Of a stretch of 5,427 bases of DNA, positions 1 through 5,427 are shown in pieces (within the stretch, counting starts at the first letter, position 1; each line of letters starts with the position of its first letter). Below the pieces are notes generated by a model. That model ran no database searches. It was not told the DNA's origin and saw only the letters and a program-made list of their open reading frames with translations. Position numbers and translations under genes: made by a program. Origin of the DNA: Firmicutes bacterium UBA995 (GTDB lineage: Bacteria > Bacillota > Sulfobacillia > UBA995); the NCBI GenBank assembly GCA_002291985.1, contig DBBB01000061.1, positions 1 through 5,427 of the forward strand, read 5' to 3'.

Positions 1-617
1 GCGGATTCGCCGACGCACCGGCCTATGGCGAGAACTATGCCCGTGCCGATCCCCGGCAAGGCCGAGGGCAAAACCACCCGCAACACCGTCTGGAAACGCG
101 TGGCCCCCAGGGCCAGGGCGCCTTCGCGGTAAGTCACGGGGACCGCGCGCAGGGCCTCTTCGGCCGTGCGCACGATGGTGGGGAGGACCATGAAGGCGAG
201 GGTCAAGGAACCCGACAGCACCGACCACCCCATATCCAGGTACAGGACGAACAGGCCGAACCCGAAGATGCCGAAGATGATGGAGGGCACGCCGGCCAGG
301 GATTCGGTACCGAAAGCCAGAATGGCTGCCGCCCGCCGGTTGCGTAGATACTCGGCCATGTACACGGCGGCCCCGATGCCGATGGGCGAGGCAAAACCGA
401 GGGCTGCCAGGGTCAAGAGGACGGTGGACACGATGGCGGGCAAAATGCCGCCCTCGCGTCCCATGGAACGCGGCAACTGGGTCAGGAAGGTCAGGTTCAA
501 CTCCCCCACACCCCGGGCGAGCACTCCGAGGATGACTACCAGCATCACCAGCACGGTGGTGCCGGCCGCAAGACCGATAACGGTCAGGGCCATCCGCTCC
601 CGGACCCGCGCGGTCAT
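1..617 (-). CDS. pstA: Phosphate ABC transporter permease PstA (partial, C-terminus beyond window)
   Basis: One of the two membrane subunits of the PstSCAB high-affinity phosphate importer. Only the first 205 codons are present, against roughly 280-295 residues for the family; the frame is open to the window edge. Hydrophobic segments lie at about residues 11-33, 57-86, 98-127 and 132-152. The cytoplasmic EAA loop that contacts the PstB ATPase follows at about 163-190 (REGALALGATRFQTVLRVVLP), and then the conserved IGRCVGES segment, where many PstA proteins read GR.xGET. The family signature GTESLAGVPSIIFGIFG is at 103-119. The ATG overlaps the pstC stop as ATGA, and a GGAGGAGG ribosome site lies about 11 bases upstream, so translation is probably coupled to pstC. 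The closest alternative is the paralogous permease PstC, but gene order and the IGRxVGES ending favour PstA. The rest of the gene, and probably pstB and phoU, should lie further left. Confidence 0.95.
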   Translation of the reverse strand, partial: MTARVRERMALTVIGLAAGTTVLVMLVVILGVLARGVGELNLTFLTQLPRSMGREGGILPAIVSTVLLTLAALGFASPIGIGAAVYMAEYLRNRRAAAILAFGTESLAGVPSIIFGIFGFGLFVLYLDMGWSVLSGSLTLAFMVLPTIVRTAEEALRAVPVTYREGALALGATRFQTVLRVVLPSALPGIGTGIVLAIGRCVGES

Positions 618-1528
618 CTCCCGCCTCGCCTCCTCCCCCCGGCCAATCGGGCCAGCAAGTTCAGGAGCATGACGAACCCGAACAGCACGACTGCGATGGC
701 GAACAGGGCCTGGCGGTGTTCGCCCGCCGCATATGCCATTTCGAGGGCAATGTTGGCGGTGAGCGTGCGGACGGGGTCGAAAAGGGAGCCGGGCAGGCGA
801 CTCACATTGCCCGTCACCATGATCACCGCCATGGTCTCACCCATGGCCCGCCCGCTGCCGAGCACCATCGCCGCCACGATCCCCGATCGTGCCGCCGGGA
901 GCAGCACCCGGCGCATGGTCTGCCAGCGGGTGGCGCCGAGCGCCAGGGCGCCGGCGCGATACTCGGCGGGTACGGCGGAGATCGCGTCCTCGGCCACGCT
1001 CACCACCGTGGGCAAGATCATGACGCTCAGCACGATGCCGCCCGCCAGCGCCGAGTGACCCGGCCCGCCCCCGATGGCACGGATGATGGGCACCAGTACC
1101 GAAAGGCCGTAGAATCCATACACCACCGACGGAATCCCCGCCAGCAGCTGCACGGCCTGACGGACAACGCCGGCGAGGTTCTTCGGGGCAAATTCTGCAA
1201 GGTAAATGGCGCAACCCAGCCCGAGGCCCCCACCCAGGCCGAGAGCGGCCAGCGACACCACCACCGAGCCCACGATCATGGCCAGGGCGCCGTATTCACC
1301 GGTCTGCGGCGACCAGATCCTGCTCGTCAGGAAGCTCCACAAGCCCACTTGCTGGATGACAGGAAGCCCGGATACCAGGACGAAAAAAATGATGACTACG
1401 ATGCCGCCGGCAGCCAGGAGCGAGCTGGCCAGCAGCAAGATCTCGGCAAAGTTCTCCCATGAGCGACGGCGGGAGGCGGGGCGACTCCCCGCCTCCGGCC
1501 GCGCCCACTTGGCTAGTTCCGTGACCAT
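614..1528 (-). CDS. pstC: Phosphate ABC transporter permease PstC
   Basis: A 304-residue inner-membrane permease that pairs with PstA to form the phosphate channel, close to the usual PstC length of about 300-320. An Arg/Lys-rich cytoplasmic N-terminus (1-27) precedes transmembrane segments at about 28-52, 80-110, 119-151, 158-183, 211-236 and 272-296. The EAA-type loop, AGALALGATRWQTMRRVLLP at about 192-211, is the docking site for PstB, and SGRAMGETMAV at about 225-235 is the family's conserved follow-on motif. The LLAGIPSVVYGFYGL stretch at 128-142 is diagnostic for PstC. The ATG lies one base after the pstS stop (TGATATG) and has no convincing Shine-Dalgarno sequence, which points to translational coupling with pstS. 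The stop overlaps the pstA start by four bases. Transcription is expected from the Pho-box promoter in front of pstS. Confidence 0.97.
   Translation of the reverse strand: MVTELAKWARPEAGSRPASRRRSWENFAEILLLASSLLAAGGIVVIIFFVLVSGLPVIQQVGLWSFLTSRIWSPQTGEYGALAMIVGSVVVSLAALGLGGGLGLGCAIYLAEFAPKNLAGVVRQAVQLLAGIPSVVYGFYGLSVLVPIIRAIGGGPGHSALAGGIVLSVMILPTVVSVAEDAISAVPAEYRAGALALGATRWQTMRRVLLPAARSGIVAAMVLGSGRAMGETMAVIMVTGNVSRLPGSLFDPVRTLTANIALEMAYAAGEHRQALFAIAVVLFGFVMLLNLLARLAGGRRRGGR
629..636 (-). promoter_or_regulatory. Ribosome binding site of pstA
   Basis: The minus strand reads GGAGGAGG inside the last codons of pstC, 11 bases before the pstA ATG at 617. It supports that ATG over the in-frame ATG at codon 9, and shows that pstA can be initiated directly as well as by coupling through the ATGA overlap. 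Confidence 0.6.
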
Positions 1529-1529
1529 A

Positions 1530-2378
1530 TCAGTTTACGGGGATGTAACCCTCCTCGGCGATGATCGCTTGAGCTTCCGCACCGAGGACGAATTCGATGA
1601 AGGCGGCGGTTACGCCTTCCGGTTGGCGAGCGGTGAGGAACAAAAAGGGACGGTTCACGGCATACTTGCCTTCACGGATGGTCTGGACGGAAGGGGTCAC
1701 GCCGTCAACCCGCATCACGGCGACTTCAGGAGTCACCGCTCCCAGGGACAGGTAACCGATGGCGCTGACATCTCCGGCCACGGTAGTCCGTACGCCCCCG
1801 TTGTGGTTCTGAACGATCGCCCGGTCGGTGATCTTCGCATCCTTGCCCATCACCATGTCCTCGAAAGCACCCCGGGTCCCCGACCCCTCCTCGCGGGTCA
1901 CGACGAGGATCGCCCGGTCTGGTCCACCGAGCTGAGACCAGTTGGTCAACACGCCGGCGAATATCTCGCGAAACTGCACAAGGGTGATGTCCTTCACCGG
2001 GTTGGCGGGATGGACAATGGGGACGATGCCGTCTCTCGCGATCACGGCCTCGTGCAAGCCCTTCTCCTCGGCCCTGAGCGGACGGGAGGACATGCCGATG
2101 TCCGCGCCCCCTTCGCGGGCAGCCCGGATGCCTGCGGACGAACCTCCGGCTTGAACGTTAATCCTCACTTGTGGGTGAAGCTGGGTGAAGCGCTCGGCCA
2201 GGACCTGGGCAATGGGATGCACGGCGGTGGAGCCGGCCACGGTGATGTCGCCCGCGAGGGGAGGCGGCCCGACGGGAGTGGGCTCAGCCTGCTGTTCCTG
2301 CCGGGGACAGCCGGTGGCCACCAGGAGCATGGCCCCGATGAGGACGGTCGCCAGAAGACTGCGAGTAATGCCGGTCAT
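1530..2378 (-). CDS. pstS: Phosphate-binding lipoprotein PstS
   Basis: The extracytoplasmic receptor that binds inorganic phosphate and hands it to PstC/PstA. It has 282 residues from the chosen start. A basic start and hydrophobic core (8-20) lead to a lipobox-like ATGC with the lipidated Cys at residue 24, so the mature protein should be membrane-anchored; a short Pro/Gln linker (25-40) follows. The phosphate-binding fold begins at about 43. The ligand motifs of the family are visible: AGST (48-51), GGSSAG (78-83), SSRPL (97-101) and REEGSGTR (162-169), plus VVHP-like IVHPANPV (121-128). A longer open frame begins at 2423, but that ATG lies upstream of the predicted -10 box and would not be transcribed. 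The 2378 ATG has an AGGAGGTG ribosome site and begins a proper signal peptide. It is the first gene of the pstSCA run and is probably induced by phosphate starvation through the repeats upstream. Confidence 0.97.
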   Translation of the reverse strand: MTGITRSLLATVLIGAMLLVATGCPRQEQQAEPTPVGPPPLAGDITVAGSTAVHPIAQVLAERFTQLHPQVRINVQAGGSSAGIRAAREGGADIGMSSRPLRAEEKGLHEAVIARDGIVPIVHPANPVKDITLVQFREIFAGVLTNWSQLGGPDRAILVVTREEGSGTRGAFEDMVMGKDAKITDRAIVQNHNGGVRTTVAGDVSAIGYLSLGAVTPEVAVMRVDGVTPSVQTIREGKYAVNRPFLFLTARQPEGVTAAFIEFVLGAEAQAIIAEEGYIPVN

Positions 2379-2383
2379 TGCTG

Positions 2384-2391
2384 CACCTCCT
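2384..2391 (-). promoter_or_regulatory. Strong ribosome binding site of pstS
   Basis: The minus strand reads AGGAGGTG, an almost complete complement to the 16S rRNA 3' end, with the AGGAGG core 7 bases from the ATG at 2378. It decides the pstS start against the in-frame ATG at 2423, which would add 15 non-signal-like residues before the signal peptide. Confidence 0.85.
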
Positions 2392-2411
2392 GAAGAATGC
2401 TTTCTATGATG

Positions 2412-2417
2412 ATTGTA
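2412..2417 (-). promoter_or_regulatory. -10 box of the pstS promoter
   Basis: The minus strand reads TACAAT (5 of 6 to TATAAT), 8 bases after the last TTTAC element. The bases 17 before it (GATCGC) are a poor -35 match, as is typical of promoters that need PhoB/PhoP in place of a -35 contact. Transcription would start near A2405, giving a leader of about 27 bases that contains the AGGAGGTG site. Confidence 0.65.
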
Positions 2418-2421
2418 CCGC

Positions 2422-2465
2422 ACGAACGTAAAGGGCGATCCGCAATCGGGTAAACACGGGGTAAA
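2422..2465 (-). promoter_or_regulatory. Pho box: 11-bp phased TTTAC direct repeats upstream of pstS
   Basis: On the minus strand TTTAC occurs at 2465-2461, 2454-2450 and 2432-2428. The first two are 11 bases apart and the last two 22 apart, so four 11-base units fit, with the third (GCGGA at 2443-2439) degenerate. PhoB/PhoP proteins are known to bind head-to-tail on direct repeats with 11-base period; Bacillus PhoP favours TT(A/C/T)ACA-like units. The array would run from about -60 to -17 relative to the predicted start site, the usual activator position. Assigning it to the adjacent response regulator is inference from this geometry and from gene order. Confidence 0.72.
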
Positions 2466-2471
2466 GGTATT

Positions 2472-2503
2472 CCCCTCTTGCAGGGGGGCTCAGCACCCGC
2501 CCC
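2472..2503 (-). other. Two mutually exclusive short hairpins just after phoR
   Basis: In the transcript, CCCCT (2486-2482) can pair with AGGGG (2476-2472) around a GCAAG loop. Alternatively GGGGC (2503-2499), which begins on the last base of the phoR stop codon, can pair with GCCCC (2489-2485). Both use the same C run. Neither is followed by a U-run (AAUACCUUUAC follows), so this is at best a weak or factor-dependent terminator between phoR and pstS, and may be incidental. Confidence 0.3.
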
Positions 2504-3912
2504 TACCCTGACGATGGCTTTTGCCGGGGCAGGCGCACGGTGAATACGGTTTGGCCCGGGCGGCTTGACACCTCCACCGTCCCGCCGTGGACGCCCGCCA
2601 CGTGCTTCACTATGGCCAAACCCAGGCCGGTGCCGGGATGGCGCGGGCTGCGCGACTTGTCCCCCCGGTAGAAACGTTCGAACACCCGGGGCACATCCTG
2701 GGGAGCGATCCCCGGACCGTCGTCGGCCACGGCCAGCACGGCTTCGCGACCATCCCGCCTCACGCTTATCTCCACCTGACCGCCCGGCCGTCCATACTTG
2801 ATGGCGTTATCCACCAGGTTGGATACCATCTTTTCGAGTTCGTGCGCATCACCGCGGACGGGCACAGGGCCGCGGGCCGGCCCCTCGAGTTCCATGCCCG
2901 CCGCCTCGGCCGCCGGGCGATGCCTCTTGACGACCAGCAGCGCCACCTCGGTCAGGTCCACCGGCTCACGAACGGGTTTGCCCGCGCCGGACTCGATCCG
3001 CGATAACTCCAGCAAGTCATCGATCAGCCGGGCAAGCCGGGACGCTTCGCGGTGGATGATGGCGGCGAATTCCCGCACATCCTCGGGCGATGTATCGTCT
3101 GCCTCCCTCAGGGTCTCGGCGAAACCCTGGACTGCGGTCACCGGCGTCTTCAACTCGTGCGAGATGTTGGCGACGAAGTCGGAACGCAGCCGTTCGAGAC
3201 GCCGGAGGTCGGTCAGGTCGTACATGAGGATCAGGACTCCCCCGGGGTCGGCGTTGGTCTCGGGCAGGGGGGTGATACTGACCTCCAGGATCAGCTCTCT
3301 CGGCAGGGCCAACCGCACCTCCCGCCGGAAGACACGGCGATGGCGAAGTCCATCATCGACCAGCGCGGCGAGTTCGTATTCCCGGATGACCTCCCAGTGG
3401 TTACGACCGCCCAACTCGGAGGTCTTGACCCCGAGGAACGAGGCGGCAGCCGGATTGGCCAGGGTAACCCGTCCCGTGCGGTCCAGGAGCAGCATCCCGC
3501 TGCCCATGGCGTCGACCACCGCCTCCAACCGTCTACGACCGGCAGTGGCCTGGTCGATGTGGTGGCGTAGCGCCTCGGCCATCGTATTGAGGGTGGTGGC
3601 CAGCACTCCCAGTTCATCGCGAGGACCCAGGGGGGCTCGCGCCTGCAGATCGCCCGCCGCCAGGCGGCGGGCGGTTGCCGTCACTTCTTCGAGCGGGCCC
3701 GCTATGCCGGCCGCCACGCGCAGGCTCATGAGGAACACCAGGAGCGCGGGCGGCAGGAGCGAGACCAGGCCGATGAGCAGCATCCGCGCGGTGGACCAGT
3801 CCGCCTGGCGGGGCAGGGCCCACGCGACCACCCCGATCATGAGGCCGCCGGCGGCCATCGACAGCAAGAGATGACTCAGGACCAGCCGGCGGCGAAGGCC
3901 CGTCCGGATCAA
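2503..3912 (-). CDS. phoR: PhoR-type phosphate-sensing sensor histidine kinase
   Basis: A 469-residue membrane histidine kinase, partner of the response regulator encoded just upstream. Two transmembrane helices (about 10-33 and 44-66) are separated by only about 10 residues. They are followed by a HAMP linker (about 67-119), a PAS domain (about 127-235) and the HisKA dimerisation domain, whose phospho-accepting His252 lies in FVANISHELKTPVTAVQGF. The HATPase_c domain (about 355-463) has an N box NLVDNAIKYG (365-374), G1 DDGPGI (397-402), F box FERFYR (411-416) and G2 GTGLGLAIVK (427-436). All catalytic boxes are intact. HAMP-PAS-HisKA-HATPase is the PhoR layout, and the neighbouring pst genes support phosphate as the signal. 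The start is a TTG that overlaps the regulator's TGA (TTGA), with GGAG 8 bases upstream (3921-3924). With almost no outer loop, sensing is likely through the PAS domain, the membrane, or Pst/PhoU (inference). Confidence 0.93.
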   Translation of the reverse strand: MIRTGLRRRLVLSHLLLSMAAGGLMIGVVAWALPRQADWSTARMLLIGLVSLLPPALLVFLMSLRVAAGIAGPLEEVTATARRLAAGDLQARAPLGPRDELGVLATTLNTMAEALRHHIDQATAGRRRLEAVVDAMGSGMLLLDRTGRVTLANPAAASFLGVKTSELGGRNHWEVIREYELAALVDDGLRHRRVFRREVRLALPRELILEVSITPLPETNADPGGVLILMYDLTDLRRLERLRSDFVANISHELKTPVTAVQGFAETLREADDTSPEDVREFAAIIHREASRLARLIDDLLELSRIESGAGKPVREPVDLTEVALLVVKRHRPAAEAAGMELEGPARGPVPVRGDAHELEKMVSNLVDNAIKYGRPGGQVEISVRRDGREAVLAVADDGPGIAPQDVPRVFERFYRGDKSRSPRHPGTGLGLAIVKHVAGVHGGTVEVSSRPGQTVFTVRLPRQKPSSG

Positions 3913-4595
3913 GGCTGCCGCTCCAGCCTGTAGCCCACCCCGCGCACGGTCGCCAGGAAACGCGGCCGGCGGCGGTCATCACCCAGCTTGTCGCGGAGGT
4001 TGCTGATGTGCATGTCCACCAGGCGGGTATCGCCGGCAAACTGGTATCCCCATACCTGGTCCAGGAGTTGCTCCCGGGTGAATACCCTGCCGGCGTGCCG
4101 GGCGAGATGGGCCAGCAAGTCGAACTCCCGGGGGGTGAGGTCGAGGGGTCGGCCGTCCAGTCGGGCCGAGTACTCGTCGAGGTTGAGGACGAGGGGGCCG
4201 CAGCGCAACTCGGCCGAGGGCGAAAGGCCCGCGGAGCGGCGAAGTACCGACCGCACGCGGGCCACCAGCTCCCGGGGGCTGAAGGGTTTGGCGAGGTAGT
4301 CGTCGGCCCCGAGTTCCAACCCTACCACCCGGTCCACTTCCTCGCCTCGAGCGGTGAGCATGATGATGGGGGTAGTATCGCCCCTGGCGCGCATTCGGCG
4401 GCACACTTCCAGCCCGTCGAGTTCCGGCAGCATGAGGTCGAGCACGATCAGATCGGGGCGGTGCTGCTCGATCAACGCGAGCGCCGCCCCGCCGTCACCC
4501 GCCTGCAACGTCCGGTATCCGGCCTGCTCGAGGTTGTAGGTCACCAGCCGCACGATGGCGTCCTGGTCGTCAACCACCAGCACCGTCTGCGCCAC
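3909..4595 (-). CDS. phoP: PhoB/PhoP-family response regulator (OmpR class)
   Basis: A 228-residue transcription factor, the normal length for the OmpR/PhoB class. The receiver domain (about 4-118) has the acidic pair Asp9-Asp10, phospho-accepting Asp53 (VLDLMLPELDG), Thr81, Tyr100 and Lys103 in the LAKPFSPREL motif, so every phosphorylation residue is present. The winged-helix effector domain (about 128-226) has the LTPREFDLLAHLARHAG signature, a recognition helix near DTRLVDMHISNLRDKLG (189-205), and the terminal VRGVGYRL hairpin. The start is a GTG at 4595 with GGGGG 9 bases upstream; MAQTVLVVDD is the expected N-terminus. It overlaps phoR by four bases and shares its promoter. It probably binds the TTTAC repeats before pstS and activates the transporter. 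In proteobacterial naming this would be phoB; I chose phoP because the repeats resemble Bacillus-type sites. The family call is certain, the phosphate role strongly supported by context. Confidence 0.94.
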   Translation of the reverse strand: MAQTVLVVDDQDAIVRLVTYNLEQAGYRTLQAGDGGAALALIEQHRPDLIVLDLMLPELDGLEVCRRMRARGDTTPIIMLTARGEEVDRVVGLELGADDYLAKPFSPRELVARVRSVLRRSAGLSPSAELRCGPLVLNLDEYSARLDGRPLDLTPREFDLLAHLARHAGRVFTREQLLDQVWGYQFAGDTRLVDMHISNLRDKLGDDRRRPRFLATVRGVGYRLERQP

Positions 4596-4604
4596 GCCCG
4601 ATAA

Positions 4605-4609
4605 CCCCC
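4605..4609 (-). promoter_or_regulatory. G-rich presumed ribosome site of the response regulator
   Basis: The minus strand reads GGGGGTTATCGGGC before the GTG at 4595. The G run sits 9 bases from the start and is only a partial Shine-Dalgarno. It falls at the predicted 5' end of the transcript, so the leader is barely long enough for a normal initiation complex. Confidence 0.35.
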
Positions 4610-4615
4610 GTGACC

Positions 4616-4644
4616 AGCCTAACCCGGCGCCGGTGGCCTGTCAA
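4616..4644 (-). promoter_or_regulatory. Sigma70-type promoter of the phoP-phoR pair
   Basis: The minus strand has a perfect -35 TTGACA (4644-4639), a 17-base spacer and a -10 TAGGCT (4621-4616) that keeps the key TA...T positions. The predicted start is near 4609-4611, only about 14-16 bases before the GTG. The strong -35 suggests a constitutive basal level for the two-component pair. Confidence 0.65.
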
Positions 4645-4660
4645 TGCGCGCGAGCGCAGG

Positions 4661-4687
4661 ACATGGGCGCGAGATGAAGTGGACAGG
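4661..4687 (-). repeat. Possible upstream regulator site: TGTCC direct repeat, 22-bp period
   Basis: Upstream of the -35, the minus strand holds CTGTCC and, exactly 22 bases later, ATGTCC. Two 11-base turns is the spacing of PhoB/PhoP half-sites, and TGTC is the core of enterobacterial Pho boxes, so autoregulation is conceivable. However, the sequence differs from the TTTAC units at pstS and the intermediate unit is absent, so chance is a fair alternative. Confidence 0.2.
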
Positions 4688-4728
4688 CGAAACTCCCCGC
4701 TAGCCACCTTCGAGAGCTGCTCCTGACA

Positions 4729-4771
4729 GGGGGCGGGCGACAGGGCAGGTCCCCGCTCGCCGCCCGCCCCC
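4729..4771 (-). terminator. GC-rich hairpin after the dehydrogenase gene, possible terminator
   Basis: Eleven bases at 4771-4761 (GGGGGCGGGCG on the minus strand) pair perfectly with 4739-4729 (CGCCCGCCCCC) around a 21-base loop, beginning 8 bases after the dehydrogenase stop. The position is right for a terminator, but UGUCAGGAGC follows instead of a U-run, so it is either an atypical terminator or a 3'-end stabilising hairpin. It separates the dehydrogenase gene from the phosphate genes. Confidence 0.45.
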
Positions 4772-4779
4772 GCCAGCAG

Positions 4780-5427
<648 letters not shown>

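Noticed and set aside
166..672. 168-codon Arg/Pro-rich plus-strand open frame opposite pstA
   Set aside because: The minus strand in this stretch is an unmistakable PstA permease, coupled to pstC. The plus frame has no domain and no ribosome site.
875..891. Perfect 7-bp inverted repeat CACGATC-CCC-GATCGTG inside pstC
   Set aside because: It lies within conserved coding sequence of the permease EAA-loop region, with no promoter or U-run nearby. Short GC-rich palindromes of this size are expected by chance.
1206..2393. 395-codon open frame on the plus strand across pstS and pstC
   Set aside because: It lies antisense to two clear family members. Its translation is low-complexity with no recognisable domain or start signal. 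Long antisense open frames are expected in GC-rich coding DNA.
2379..2423. Longer pstS starting at the ATG at 2423
   Set aside because: That ATG lies upstream of the predicted -10 box and overlaps the Pho box. The added 15 residues (MRYNHHRKHSSGGAA) do not fit a signal peptide, while the inner ATG has AGGAGGTG and a proper lipoprotein signal.
2798..3874. 358-codon plus-strand open frame opposite phoR
   Set aside because: The translation is dominated by Ser, Arg and Thr, the usual signature of an antisense shadow of a GC-rich gene. The opposite strand encodes an intact histidine kinase with all catalytic boxes.

Overview
The window is GC-rich, tightly packed bacterial DNA in which every gene I can support lies on the minus strand, so it is read here from high to low coordinates. 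In transcription order it holds: the C-terminal three quarters of a 3-hydroxybutyryl-CoA dehydrogenase (window edge to 4780); a 184-base gap with a GC-rich hairpin and a good sigma70-type promoter; a PhoB/PhoP response regulator (4595-3909); its PhoR-type histidine kinase (3912-2503); a 124-base gap with a Pho-box-like repeat array and a promoter; the phosphate-binding lipoprotein PstS (2378-1530); the permease PstC (1528-614); and the first 205 codons of the permease PstA, cut by the left edge (617-1). The ATPase gene pstB and the regulator phoU would be expected beyond the left edge but are not visible.

The layout is a standard phosphate-starvation module. PhoR and the response regulator form the two-component switch. 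PstS, PstC and PstA (with PstB) form the high-affinity ABC importer for inorganic phosphate. The gap in front of pstS carries three TTTAC elements at spacings of exactly 11 and 22 bases, followed 8 bases later by a TACAAT -10 box. This is the geometry expected of a promoter activated by a PhoB/PhoP dimer array, so the regulator very probably controls the adjacent pst genes. The genes are closely coupled: the regulator and kinase overlap by four bases (TTGA, with a rare TTG start), pstS and pstC are one base apart, and pstC and pstA overlap by four bases (ATGA).

The organism cannot be named from this window. High GC, a strong AGGAGGTG ribosome site on pstS, GTG and TTG starts, TTTAC-type Pho boxes resembling the TT(A/C/T)ACA repeats of Bacillus PhoP, and a clostridial-style Hbd enzyme would fit a high-GC member of the Bacillota, but this is inference. 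I see no mobile element, CRISPR array, RNA gene or clearly novel system. The points most worth a second look are regulatory: the phased Pho box, the near-leaderless regulator promoter, and a PhoR with almost no extracytoplasmic loop.
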